A DNA stretch of 64,000 nt from Chitinophaga sancti (GCF_034087045.1 NZ_CP139247.1:6846001-6910000); one strand, 5' to 3'. Numbered from the stretch's first letter, positions 38,281-46,888 are shown. The notes: generated by a model not told the origin, from the sequence alone. Program-made: numbers and translations.

Positions 38281-38782
38281 TATTGTTCAATCTTTTGGTA
38301 AATGTATCTAATGTTACGTTGTCAGATTCTGCTATTGTAATTTGTGCCTGTTGATAAAAAGGCTGCCTTTCGGCCAGTTTTTTCTCTACGAATGCCATGA
38401 TCTCGTCATCCGGCAAATCCGCTATCAGCGGGCGTTTTGACTTCTTACGCTTCAGGCGGTCTACAATCAGGGACAGTTCCGGGTTCAACCAGATAGTGGT
38501 ACCTCTTTCATTCATCACATCCATATTATCCTGGAAACAGGGTACTCCCCCTCCACAGGAAATCACGAAATGCTCCCCTTCTGACAGCTCCCGCAGCCAG
38601 AAACTTTCCTTTGCACGGAAATAATCCTCTCCTTTGTTGGCAAAGATATCACTGATGGACATTTCTTCTGATTCTACAATTACATCGTCCAGGTCATAGA
38701 ATGGTAACTCAAGATGCTCAGCCAGCTGTTTACCCCAATAGGACTTTCCGGCACCCATAAAACCTAATAAAAAGATTTTCAA
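38273..38782 (-). CDS. aroK: Shikimate kinase
   Basis: 169 residues. Walker A GFMGAGKSYWGKQL (about 7-20), shikimate-binding DLDDVI and FRAKESFWLREL with the RxxE, CGGGVPC, and lid Arg in KRPLIADLP. It phosphorylates shikimate at C3 with ATP in the aromatic amino-acid pathway. Overlaps the start of the DUF423 gene by 8 bp. Confidence 0.95.
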   Translation of the reverse strand: MKIFLLGFMGAGKSYWGKQLAEHLELPFYDLDDVIVESEEMSISDIFANKGEDYFRAKESFWLRELSEGEHFVISCGGGVPCFQDNMDVMNERGTTIWLNPELSLIVDRLKRKKSKRPLIADLPDDEIMAFVEKKLAERQPFYQQAQITIAESDNVTLDTFTKRLNNNA

Positions 38783-38809
38783 GCAGTGTATATTTAAATA
38801 GTGAATGCA

Positions 38810-39424
38810 TTAAATGGTCCAGGATAGGCACAGGCCGTCCGCAATTATGTATTGCAAAGATAGTCTGGCTTTTTTATCTGCTTTGTTAAAATTACAGTGC
38901 ATAAACCCATATGGTTGGTATGGGAATGGCTCTAACTGCATATTTTCCTTAAAATCAACCTTCCCCAGGCCATACCATTTGAACACGGCCTCCTTGGCAC
39001 TCCAACAAATGGTCTTGTGCGCAAGAGAATTGGCCGGATCGATAAATTCCCGCTCCTTTGGTGACAGGAACTTATGGGAGACTTTCTCAATTTTATCGTT
39101 CATACTCTCAATATCTACACCTACCGCACCATCCTGGCTCACAATGGCGGCTATAAAATCGCCGCAATGAGAGATAGAAAAGTGTAAACTATTACACAAT
39201 AATATAGGTTTTCTGCTTTCCGTGATCTGGATACTATCCAAAGGAAAGCCAGGAAATAGCTCCGTCAACATGTAACGACCGGCAAAATGCTGCAGTCGTT
39301 TGTGCGGATGATGTATGGCCGGGGATATGTTCACCCTTTTCCTGAAGAAGGTTTCGTCCTCTCCGATCTGCCAAACCCCCAGCCGGCTGCCGGGAGATAT
39401 TTGTATCGTACGTATTAATGGCAT
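38810..39424 (-). CDS. 4'-phosphopantetheinyl transferase superfamily protein
   Basis: 204 residues. Signature motifs of the Sfp/AcpT superfamily: HFSISHCGDFIAAIVS, GVDIESMNDKI with the magnesium-binding Asp/Glu, and WSAKEAVFKWYGLG. It would transfer the phosphopantetheine arm of CoA to carrier proteins. No polyketide or peptide synthetase lies nearby, so it may serve the general fatty-acid carrier protein or remote clusters. A TTAATTTG (one mismatch to TAnnTTTG) ends 6 bp before the ATG. Divergent from dcd. Confidence 0.88.
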   Translation of the reverse strand: MPLIRTIQISPGSRLGVWQIGEDETFFRKRVNISPAIHHPHKRLQHFAGRYMLTELFPGFPLDSIQITESRKPILLCNSLHFSISHCGDFIAAIVSQDGAVGVDIESMNDKIEKVSHKFLSPKEREFIDPANSLAHKTICWSAKEAVFKWYGLGKVDFKENMQLEPFPYQPYGFMHCNFNKADKKARLSLQYIIADGLCLSWTI

Positions 39425-39471
39425 ATCTTGCCAAATTAATACATAATAACCAAAAACAACTTACCCGATCT

Positions 39472-40008
39472 ATGATCCTGTCAGACAAAAGGATATTGGA
39501 GGAAATTGAGAAAGGCACTATCGTCATTTCACCTTACGACCGGAAGTATCTCGGCACTAACTCTTACGACGTACATCTGGGCAAGTATCTGGCTACTTAT
39601 AAAGACCGTGTACTGGATGCCCGCTCGCACAACGAAATTGAACATTTTGAAATAGGGCCGGAAGGCTTCGTACTACAGCCGGGCACACTGTACCTGGGTG
39701 TAACAGAGGAGTATACGGAAACGCATGCCCATGTGCCTTTTCTGGAAGGGAAGTCAAGTACAGGACGTTTGGGGATCGATATTCATGCTACGGCTGGTAA
39801 AGGTGATGTAGGTTTTTGTAATACATGGACGCTGGAAATTAGCTGTGCACAGCCGGTGAGGATATATGCCGGCATGCCGATAGGGCAGTTGATTTATTTT
39901 GTAGTGGAAGGAGATGTAGAGACTTTCTATAATAAGAAGGGGAATGCAAAGTATAATGGACGTACTGTAAAACCAGTGGAGAGTATGATGTGGAAGAATC
40001 AGTTCTAA
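39472..40008 (+). CDS. dcd: dCTP deaminase
   Basis: 178 residues from ATG at 39472 (MILSDKRILEEIEKGTIVIS). The frame continues upstream into the divergent gene's start, so this Met is preferred. Key segments: the GTNSYDVHLG start strand, EGKSSTGRLGIDIHATAG with the catalytic Ser/Arg and Glu region, WTLEISCAQPVRIYAGMPIGQ, and NKKGNAKYNGRT. It makes dUTP from dCTP for thymidylate supply. Single-gene unit ending at a long palindromic terminator. Confidence 0.95.
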   Translation: MILSDKRILEEIEKGTIVISPYDRKYLGTNSYDVHLGKYLATYKDRVLDARSHNEIEHFEIGPEGFVLQPGTLYLGVTEEYTETHAHVPFLEGKSSTGRLGIDIHATAGKGDVGFCNTWTLEISCAQPVRIYAGMPIGQLIYFVVEGDVETFYNKKGNAKYNGRTVKPVESMMWKNQF

Positions 40009-40024
40009 ACTTATTTTAAATATC

Positions 40025-40066
40025 AAGTAAAAAAGCTTTTGCCTTGCGGCAAAAGCTTTTTTACTT
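40025..40066. terminator. Bidirectional terminator between dcd and cytochrome gene
   Basis: 19-bp perfect inverted repeat around a 4-nt loop (core AAAAAAGCTTTTGCC / GGCAAAAGCTTTTTT). Its core is identical to the hairpin at 20096-20131. Confidence 0.85.
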
Positions 40067-40119
40067 AAGGGCAAAGCCTGCGGCTGGTTTAAAAGCAGTG
40101 CAGACCTTACGCTTCGAAA

Positions 40120-42132
40120 TTATTTCAACGAATTAATCCACGCCGCTATCTTCAGCGCATCTACCTTCGGCACCTGTGGCATCGGCGGCATTTCTGTCGC
40201 ATATTCCGGCCAGTTCTGTGGCTTTGGATTCGCAATCAGTTTTAAGATCTGATCACTCGTGTATTTTCTCTTTGCAATTTCTTTATAAGCCGGACCTACC
40301 TGGCGCTTGTCAGGATTGTGACAGGCAAGACAAGTGTATTTGGCGAGCAAAGGTTTTACTTCTTCAAATGAAGGGATTTTCTTCCCGGCAGCAGCCGTTG
40401 CAGCATTGCCAGTTCCAGCTGTTCCTGTGACAGATGTTCCACCCGCACCAGCTTTTCCGGCAGTACCGGTAGTTCCTTTTGCAGTGGCCGATGTACCAGC
40501 CTTTCCCGCTGTAACCGCCGCCTTTTTCACCTTCTCTGAATTGTAAGTACTCACCTGACTCATTGCCAACTTAGCTCCCTGTGGAATATGATGCAATGTG
40601 TAATACCCATTATTATGAATCAGTGAATAAAAATGCTCTTTCTCTCTCACACCTTCCAGCACGATATTATGTACATAATCCAGCCGCAGACTATCCACAA
40701 TAATCCTTGCTTTCAGTCCATCCTCTGACACCTTCACGCCTTTTACAGGACACTGCCCAATATTCACCATCGGACTACCATACACCGCATGATACTTATA
40801 AGTGAAGTTCTCTACATGATATGACGCTACATCTTCCGCAGATTTTTTATCTACCGGCAAAGTGAATTCAATCTCAAAACCATCCGGCATTGCCTTGATC
40901 GTCTTCATTTCAAACGGCATCTTTTCATTCCACACCAGTCTTTGCAAACCTTCATTCGCCTCACCGGCAGAACCCCAACCACGGTTGGTTTCGCCTACAA
41001 ACAAAGTATTGCCATCTTTAGCCCATGCCATTCTCAATACACCTGACTGAAATCCCTGGCGGAAGTCAAAAGACACACCCTGGTATTCACCATCTACTTT
41101 CTCCATCACCACACGCATGATCTTACTCTGTCCCTGATCACCTACCAGCAACTGACCTGCAAATGGTCCAAAGCTACCTTCAGGGATCTGTACTATCTCA
41201 GAGTTGGAAATACCCTGTATACCATGTGGCAGGATCACCGCCGGCAATTGCAGATCAGGAATTTCTTTCTTTACATCCATCAGTGTCACGAACTTTTCAT
41301 TCACCACATTTTCTGGTTTGATATAACGACCTTCTGCATTTTTAGTACGACGACCATCTACCAGTGAAAAGAATTGTTTCTCTGTAACCTTCACAGGAGA
41401 ATTCGGTTCCTGTGACCAGCGTAAACCCGCAGGGTGACCGATAAAAGCACCTTTCTTCACCTGCCATACACCACCGGAACCTACCCAGTCACCCTGGTTC
41501 TCAGAATAAAACAATTCCCCATTGATCATACCCAACCCGCAGGGAGACCGGAAACCAGTAGCATAAGGCTCCATATGTCCATCTTCAAAAATGTGCATCA
41601 TCCAACCTCTCCATGGAACACGGCTCTCCCCTCTCCACCATTCTTCATCTCCAAAAGCAACGTTGCCGGATACAAAAAAAGATCCGTCAGGCGCTAATTT
41701 AGGACCAAAGCTATATTCATGATAATGACCGGATAGCGGCCATGCATATACAGTTTCGTATACATCTGCCTTACCGTCCATATTGGTATCCATCAGTTTA
41801 GTGAGTTCCCCGCGCTGTGCGCAGTACAACGCCCCGTCTTTGTATACGAGGCCCAGGATCTCGTGCAGCCCGCTGGCAAATTTTGTCCAGTAAGGGTTAC
41901 GGCTATCAGGTCCATGTACCACCCAAATATCACCTCTGCGGGTCGATACACCCAGGTCGCCATTTGGCAATACACAAAGCCCACCTACTTCGAGCAGGAT
42001 CCCTTCGGGGGCTTTCATTTTTAAGATCTTAAAGTAGTCTTCTTCTTTCGGCGTTTCCTGTGCCCGTGTGGCCATCGAGGTTACGGCCAGCATCATGCCG
42101 CAGAGCACCGCCTTTTTTAATATGTTTTTCAT
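40120..42132 (-). CDS. Beta-propeller dehydrogenase-like protein with C-terminal cytochrome c
   Basis: 670 residues. Signal peptide (ATRAQ, about 24). A beta-propeller region of the sorbosone-dehydrogenase/large-cytochrome type spans about 40-420 (GGLCVLPNGDLGVSTRRGDI, LAPDGSFFVSGNVAFG, RSPCGLGMINGELFYSENQG). An Ala/Gly/Thr-rich linker (about 548-595) leads to a class I cytochrome c domain with heme site CLACH near 607 and probable axial Met in ATEMPPMPQV. It likely oxidises a sugar or sugar-like substrate in the periplasm and passes electrons to heme. It lies 28 bp downstream of a DUF1080 gene, same strand. Confidence 0.85.
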   Translation of the reverse strand: MKNILKKAVLCGMMLAVTSMATRAQETPKEEDYFKILKMKAPEGILLEVGGLCVLPNGDLGVSTRRGDIWVVHGPDSRNPYWTKFASGLHEILGLVYKDGALYCAQRGELTKLMDTNMDGKADVYETVYAWPLSGHYHEYSFGPKLAPDGSFFVSGNVAFGDEEWWRGESRVPWRGWMMHIFEDGHMEPYATGFRSPCGLGMINGELFYSENQGDWVGSGGVWQVKKGAFIGHPAGLRWSQEPNSPVKVTEKQFFSLVDGRRTKNAEGRYIKPENVVNEKFVTLMDVKKEIPDLQLPAVILPHGIQGISNSEIVQIPEGSFGPFAGQLLVGDQGQSKIMRVVMEKVDGEYQGVSFDFRQGFQSGVLRMAWAKDGNTLFVGETNRGWGSAGEANEGLQRLVWNEKMPFEMKTIKAMPDGFEIEFTLPVDKKSAEDVASYHVENFTYKYHAVYGSPMVNIGQCPVKGVKVSEDGLKARIIVDSLRLDYVHNIVLEGVREKEHFYSLIHNNGYYTLHHIPQGAKLAMSQVSTYNSEKVKKAAVTAGKAGTSATAKGTTGTAGKAGAGGTSVTGTAGTGNAATAAAGKKIPSFEEVKPLLAKYTCLACHNPDKRQVGPAYKEIAKRKYTSDQILKLIANPKPQNWPEYATEMPPMPQVPKVDALKIAAWINSLK

Positions 42133-42160
42133 GTGCAGGATTCAAAAGATTAAGGAACGA

Positions 42161-43615
42161 TTAGAAAAGAATGGCATAGCTCAGTTTACCGTGGATAGGA
42201 ATGATCATTTCTTTTCCTCCGGCGGCATCACGGATGATCGGCTTTTCATTGCCGGTATCTTCCAGTTGCAGGTAATAAGCTTTGCCATCTACGATGTACA
42301 GATCTTTTGAAACAGGTTCTATTTTGCTACCTGCTACAATCTTTGCATACAGTCCATCTACAGGATTTGCCACGGTTATTTCGCGATGTACACCATGGCC
42401 TTCTGAGAGTACACGCACTTCATCCGTTACAGCAGTGCCATAGATCAGGTATTTGAAGGTTGGGCGGTCTTTGTCATCAAGAACATAACCCTTTGGGCGA
42501 TAACCGGTGCCGGTAGTATCAGTTAGCCAGGTCGCCTGCGCGTTGGCGAGTTTGGCCAGGGTAAAGGAAGGGGTGCCTAAAGTTTGCACAGTGCCACGTG
42601 GGCGGGAAGTACCATTGCCTCTGTCATGCCACATAGGGGTAGCGTCGAGGAAACCACCTCGCCATACCTGTGCCAGCAGGCCTCTGTCCATATCATAAGT
42701 GTAGTGTACCTGTTCAGGGCTACCTACGTTTACCGCATGAACAATGCGGAGGTTAGGCACGTCCATAAAGCTGCGAAGAACGGTGTTTACAGGGGCGTCT
42801 ACATAGATAGGATCTACATTGTCACGACGGTTGTTGACCACCTGTGGTTCATTGGCCGCATCTCTTTTTTTGATGCTGATGTTCCTGAAAGCGACGGCAC
42901 CATGATCACCCTGCAGGCGAAGTGGACCGGTAGCACTTTCTGCACCACCTTCCATCGCGCCACGGGTAGCACCAAGGAGTTCTACATCTTCATGAATAAC
43001 TGCACCATTCAGGGTAATGAGGAGCATACGTGCATTGGCAATCTTTTTCCCATTGGCGTCGAAGCGGGGCGCCTGGAAGGAAACTTTCAGGTGTTGCCAG
43101 AGGCCTGGTGCACGGCTTACATTGTAGCGGGGTGCATGACCTTCGTAACCCTGTAGTCCCGAGGGACGGCTGTCTTCCCATCGCTCATAAATACCGCCGT
43201 TATCGCCGGCTGTAGGGTTGGTTTTGCTCCAGCTATCGAGGAGCTGGATCTCGTACCTCCCTTCGAGATATACGCCTGAGTTGGAGCCGGGAGCCATCAT
43301 ATAGTCCAGTTCCAGGTCTACATCTCCATATTCAGCGTTGGAAAAGAGGTCCTGACCCGGGTGTTTTTTGTCCGGGAGGTTCAGGAGTACACCGGTACCT
43401 GGGGAAAAGCTCAGTTCATGAGGTTTATCTAAAGCGGCGGCAGCGTCATTGACGATGCTCCAGCTGGGACCTGGGTCATGAAAAGAGGATAAGTCCTGTA
43501 GTGGCAGACTGCCGGATTGCGCGAATGCTGGATTGACAAAAGCTGTTCCCATACCACAAAGGCAAAGGAAGCCTGTCAAAGACCGGCTAGCATGATTTTT
43601 CGATCTAAGTACCAT
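42161..43615 (-). CDS. DUF1080 (3-keto-disaccharide hydrolase fold) secreted protein
   Basis: 484 residues from ATG at 43615 (MVLRSKNHASRSLTG), with a signal peptide ending NPAFAQ. The central beta-jelly-roll DUF1080 domain lies at about 60-240, with hallmark DLELDYMMAPGSNSGVYLEG, GDNGGIYERW and LQGDHGAVAFRNISI. A second beta-rich domain follows to the end. DUF1080 proteins include 3-keto-glycoside hydrolases. Placed just upstream of a propeller-cytochrome oxidase gene, it may act on the oxidised sugar product. That pathway role is inference. Confidence 0.83.
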   Translation of the reverse strand: MVLRSKNHASRSLTGFLCLCGMGTAFVNPAFAQSGSLPLQDLSSFHDPGPSWSIVNDAAAALDKPHELSFSPGTGVLLNLPDKKHPGQDLFSNAEYGDVDLELDYMMAPGSNSGVYLEGRYEIQLLDSWSKTNPTAGDNGGIYERWEDSRPSGLQGYEGHAPRYNVSRAPGLWQHLKVSFQAPRFDANGKKIANARMLLITLNGAVIHEDVELLGATRGAMEGGAESATGPLRLQGDHGAVAFRNISIKKRDAANEPQVVNNRRDNVDPIYVDAPVNTVLRSFMDVPNLRIVHAVNVGSPEQVHYTYDMDRGLLAQVWRGGFLDATPMWHDRGNGTSRPRGTVQTLGTPSFTLAKLANAQATWLTDTTGTGYRPKGYVLDDKDRPTFKYLIYGTAVTDEVRVLSEGHGVHREITVANPVDGLYAKIVAGSKIEPVSKDLYIVDGKAYYLQLEDTGNEKPIIRDAAGGKEMIIPIHGKLSYAILF

Positions 43616-44072
43616 AACGTTACAATAAAATTGCGCCAAAAGAATAAAGAATGTGAAATTTTAGCGTTGAGACCTTTTGACGATTATGCAATATAGAAAT
43701 TGAAATTGGGAAGTACAAATGGTTAAGGATAGGCGGAGGATAGTCTGGCTATAGTGAAGTTTTAGTGCTAAAAGGGTATTATAAGTATATTATAAGGGCA
43801 CTTCATTATCCGGGGGATATTGAGGTGCCCTTTTAGTGACCTATTGGTGCCCTATTGGTGATATGTTGGTAGTATAGTTATATCGAAGGCTCACCCTTAC
43901 CAGGATGGACCCCGGATGGACATAAGATGGACCTGAAGTAGATTTAAGATGGATTTTTCTGCTTATGATGAACTTCTGGCGATATGTTAGCAGCATGACA
44001 AGGGCTAAGACGCACCCTTTCCAGGGTGGACTTAACGTGGAGTTATCCTTTAATAGTGGGCGTATCGCCTTC
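43616..44072. other. 457-bp repeat-rich intergenic region
   Basis: No gene seen. It holds an 11/12-bp inverted repeat (AAGGGCACTTCA 43794-43805 / TGAGGTGCCCTT 43821-43832), two diverged ~54-bp direct repeats at 43858-43910 and 43978-44031, and several GATGGAC boxes between them. The promoter of the DUF1080-cytochrome pair should lie at its left edge; I could not locate a clear -7 box. Confidence 0.6.
43858..44031. repeat. Two diverged ~54-bp direct repeats
   Basis: Shared boxes are G(G/C)(T/C)GATATGTT(G/A)G(T/C)AGYAT and C(T/G)CACCCTT(A/T)CCAGG(A/G)TGGAC. Copies at 43858-43910 and 43978-44031, 120 bp apart. Confidence 0.65.
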
Positions 44073-44717
44073 CTATTCCTTAATAAATGACAAATGAATA
44101 TTCCGGTAAGCAGGTTTGGCCAACTGCACTTTCAGCTTTTTGAAAGTTTCCATTGGCCCTTTGGTAGCGAAGAGATTTACCAACCAGACAGGAATAGAAC
44201 CTCCCGGGTCGGTTTCCAGTGTATAGTCAATATACACCATATTATTCTGAAGCGGGGTTAGTACCCACTTCCCATAGGAATTACTAACTCTTATAATATC
44301 TTTTTTCTCAGGCACATAATTGTGCACCACAGGGCCATCGATGGTCACCACTCTTGTCTTCGCATCCTGCGTAGCAATCAGGTGCGCTACAAAATCACGA
44401 TTCGTAATCGGCCATGGCAATGCTACTTCAGAGTAGTAAAATAGTTCAGCTGGACTTACCTGTTTAAGTAAGGAAGCTGATTTCGTACTGTACACCCAAT
44501 CTTTTGCCGATGAAATATCGAGAATGATAGATACTAACTGACTAAGGGTAGCTTCTACTGCAACTTTAACCCGGATGGCTTTTAAGTTGGAGTTTTCGAC
44601 TGTCTTCGTGTAGATCTTAATCCCGTCCTTATTGTCTTTTAGTTTCCAGTCATTCTGGGCATAACAAAAAAGGGATAACAGCATAGCCGTGCTAATAATC
44701 ATTAAACTTTTCTTCAT
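44073..44717 (-). CDS. START-domain protein, exported
   Basis: 214 residues from ATG at 44717 (MKKSLMIISTAMLLSLFC), with a signal peptide ending near CYAQ. The rest fits a START/SRPBCC lipid-binding fold: DGIKIYTKTVENSNLKAIRV, SSAKDWVYSTKSASLLKQ, FYYSEVALPWPITNRDFV and GKWVLTPLQNNMVYIDYTLE, which are typical of bacterial START proteins. It probably binds a lipid in the periplasm. Ligand unknown. Confidence 0.85.
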   Translation of the reverse strand: MKKSLMIISTAMLLSLFCYAQNDWKLKDNKDGIKIYTKTVENSNLKAIRVKVAVEATLSQLVSIILDISSAKDWVYSTKSASLLKQVSPAELFYYSEVALPWPITNRDFVAHLIATQDAKTRVVTIDGPVVHNYVPEKKDIIRVSNSYGKWVLTPLQNNMVYIDYTLETDPGGSIPVWLVNLFATKGPMETFKKLKVQLAKPAYRNIHLSFIKE

Positions 44718-44890
44718 GTCTGTGCCTTGGCCAAAAGGTTGATAGCAAAATGGCCGGGTTGCTTGCAATTTACGGATTAAATGATTCTGGGAAGTTGGGA
44801 AGGCGCTTTCCTAAGTGATAGTACACTACATTTTAGCAATATTATAACACTTGTACAGGAAAGCGATTTCCCGGCTATTTAGCTGATCCG

Positions 44891-45023
44891 GTGGGCTTAC
44901 TTCCAGCTTCACGAACTTACCGTATACACCACTCTGTGGCCTGCTCCCAGCTTTATGAGCCAAAAGCATATACGATCCCGTGGCCTGCTTCCGGCTTCAT
45001 GAACTCACTGCATACACTACTTC
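44891..45023 (-). repeat. Three tandem ~44-bp copies of the HD-Pnk gene's 3' end
   Basis: Units at 44891-44935, 44936-44979 and 44980-45023. The last unit contains the true final codons and stop of the upstream gene (EVVYAVSS*). The other two still read RVVYTVSS* and (I)VYAFGS* in register, each with its stop in the matching position followed by AGCYGGRAG. The copies beyond the true stop are not translated. Confidence 0.85.
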
Positions 45024-46106
45024 ATGCGCCTCTGTAATATCCGGTACCTCCAGCTTATGTACCAACCGTTGCATAACCCCAGCCGGCACGATAGCCTCCC
45101 GCGCACTATTCTGTTTAAACAATGCTTTAAACGGGACTTCAACATATATGACGATTATCTCCGCCGCATATTGTATACACAATGAAATTAATTGTTCCCT
45201 CATTGATTGTGTAATATTCGTAGCATTCCACACAAAACCCTGCTGGTTTCTCAGGTATACCCTGGCTTGTTCTTTTGCCTCCTGAATCACCCGCCCATTA
45301 CCAGATTTATCCGTCGGTGCAATCTTCATACTTATCCTGATAGCATCCAGTGAAACCACCGGCCAGTTTTTGTAATGTTTCTGTACGTAAGTATCCTTCC
45401 CCGCACCTGGCAAACCACTCATGATCACCACCTTTGTTTTAGGTTTTTCAAAAGGTACATAGCTACGATCTGTATCTGCTTTTTGCAAATAATTCATCCT
45501 TGCATGTGCATTTGAAAAATAAGGCGCCTGCCCCCAGCACTGTTGCTCTTTACACAACTCTTCAAAGCATTCTATTTTATACAATAAGTCCTCCTGGTCC
45601 GGACAAATTCTACCCAATACATCCGCCTTTGCAAACAACGCCAGCAAGCGCACATCTACCTGCAAAGCTGCGATGATCAAAGCTTTTGCAGGATCCGATT
45701 TTTCAAACACCCACAAAGGCAATCCATGGAAACGCACCAGTTTTGCAATCTGTTCCCTGATCGCAAATGGCGTAGGTATTTCTTTATACAAAATCTGCCG
45801 CGTCGTCATTTCTCCTTTGCGCGCATGACCGGGAGACACTACCGAACCATCAGGCAATATTTCCGTAGTTCCTGCTTTCTCTACATCATGCAGCAATGCA
45901 GTCGCCCACATAATTTCCTGTGTTTGTACATCAAGTGCCTGATATGCTGGTAAACTGATCAATGCATTTATCACCATTTGCGTATGTATCGCCACATTCC
46001 CTTCTGCATGATGCCGTGCATCCTGCGGTGTATCATGCATTCGTTTTACCCATTCATACTGTTGTTCAAGATAATTCCATGATTTATTTTCACTGATAGT
46101 CCACAT
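44997..46106 (-). CDS. HD-domain / P-loop polynucleotide kinase fusion (HD-Pnk type RNA end-healing enzyme)
   Basis: 369 residues. ATG at 46106 is chosen because a full AAGGAGGT Shine-Dalgarno lies 4 bp upstream. The N-terminal HD phosphohydrolase domain (about 25-190) has His41 in IHTQMV and the HD pair in TALLHDVEKAG (about 73-74), plus FAKADVLGR. The C-terminal P-loop kinase has GLPGAGKDTY (about 231-240), then SLDAIRIS and an Arg-rich lid. This matches the HD-Pnk architecture described from Runella: a 2',3'-phosphoesterase plus a 5'-OH polynucleotide kinase. It overlaps the preceding RNA ligase gene by 17 bp, forming an end-healing and sealing pair. Confidence 0.87.
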   Translation of the reverse strand: MWTISENKSWNYLEQQYEWVKRMHDTPQDARHHAEGNVAIHTQMVINALISLPAYQALDVQTQEIMWATALLHDVEKAGTTEILPDGSVVSPGHARKGEMTTRQILYKEIPTPFAIREQIAKLVRFHGLPLWVFEKSDPAKALIIAALQVDVRLLALFAKADVLGRICPDQEDLLYKIECFEELCKEQQCWGQAPYFSNAHARMNYLQKADTDRSYVPFEKPKTKVVIMSGLPGAGKDTYVQKHYKNWPVVSLDAIRISMKIAPTDKSGNGRVIQEAKEQARVYLRNQQGFVWNATNITQSMREQLISLCIQYAAEIIVIYVEVPFKALFKQNSAREAIVPAGVMQRLVHKLEVPDITEAHEVVYAVSS

Positions 46107-46800
46107 GTTGACCTCCTTCAAAATTTAATCGGGCACGACGCCAGTTGCGCGTCCAGTGCACATCTGTTTTTACGTGCCCTTTTCTTACATATTTAAATAC
46201 GTGTTCAGCAAATGAAGATACGCGGTAACTACCTGCATCTCTTGTGACCACGCCTTCCATGGTGGCGGGTGCACCGGTGAATGCATCGTGTGCGGCAAAG
46301 GCGCCAGGACCTTTGACAATATCGAGTAATTCACTTTCGAATGATTGTTGGGACGCAGGTGTAGTTAGTGTTTTTATGACTGGTACTACCGGCAGATCCA
46401 GCATAGCTGCATAAAAGCAGGTTTCTTCCCAACTGAGCCATTGCCCGTTTTCTCTGACTGCAAATACATAAAAATGATAATCGAGATTGCTGTATGCGAT
46501 AGAGTGAATCGCATATACATTTTCCAGGAAAACTTCCAGATCACCCAGGTCGTTTTTTATTATCTGCCAGTAACGTCGCAGACTCTCTGTCCAGGGCGAT
46601 GTAGTGGGCGCTACATGTGAGCGCGCAAATACACCATGCCTGGAAAGACAATTATTTTCACCGTCCAGTTTTTCCGTATGTATAAGTGTGGGTATAGTGC
46701 TGATGTATTGCCAGTAATCATGCTGGATACGATCATCACTGGTGGTACCCGGTGAGAACGGAAAATGGTAGGTACGGCCATATTTTTCTGAAATAGCCAT
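46090..46800 (-). CDS. ATP-dependent RNA ligase family protein
   Basis: 236 residues. Nucleotidyltransferase motifs: motif I TEKLDGENNC with adenylated Lys44, motif III-like DYHFYVFAV, motif IV MEGVVTR and motif V VFKYVRKGHVK. The length fits a minimal ligase domain with a short basic tail. It seals 5'-phosphate to 3'-OH RNA ends, which the overlapping HD-Pnk gene would prepare. Transcribed first in the cassette from a promoter near 46930 through a folded leader. Target RNA unknown. Confidence 0.87.
   Translation of the reverse strand: MAISEKYGRTYHFPFSPGTTSDDRIQHDYWQYISTIPTLIHTEKLDGENNCLSRHGVFARSHVAPTTSPWTESLRRYWQIIKNDLGDLEVFLENVYAIHSIAYSNLDYHFYVFAVRENGQWLSWEETCFYAAMLDLPVVPVIKTLTTPASQQSFESELLDIVKGPGAFAAHDAFTGAPATMEGVVTRDAGSYRVSSFAEHVFKYVRKGHVKTDVHWTRNWRRARLNFEGGQHVDYQ
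46111..46118 (-). promoter_or_regulatory. Strong Shine-Dalgarno of the HD-Pnk gene (AAGGAGGT)
   Basis: Full anti-SD complement located inside the ligase coding end, ideally spaced from the ATG at 46106. Most genes of this window, like the phylum, have no such site. Confidence 0.75.
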
Positions 46801-46830
46801 GTTGTTCAGGGTTTGGATTAGACAAAAGAT

Positions 46831-46888
46831 TCACAGGCCATGCCTGCAAGGGTGCAGGTGGCGGGAGCAGTGGTTAATATGCCTGTGA
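46831..46888 (-). ncRNA. Candidate structured 5' leader of the RNA-repair cassette
   Basis: An 8-bp outer stem, TCACAGGC (46831-46838) / GCCTGTGA (46881-46888), encloses a 6-bp inner hairpin, CCTGCA-aggg-TGCAGG (46843-46858), and a single-stranded 22-nt arm. It lies between the probable -7 element (46930-46937) and the ligase ATG (46800). No known riboswitch class is recognised. Confidence 0.45.

Noticed and set aside
43858..44031. Possible CRISPR or small-gene array
   Set aside because: Only two diverged copies at irregular spacing and no open frame; treated as non-coding repeat.
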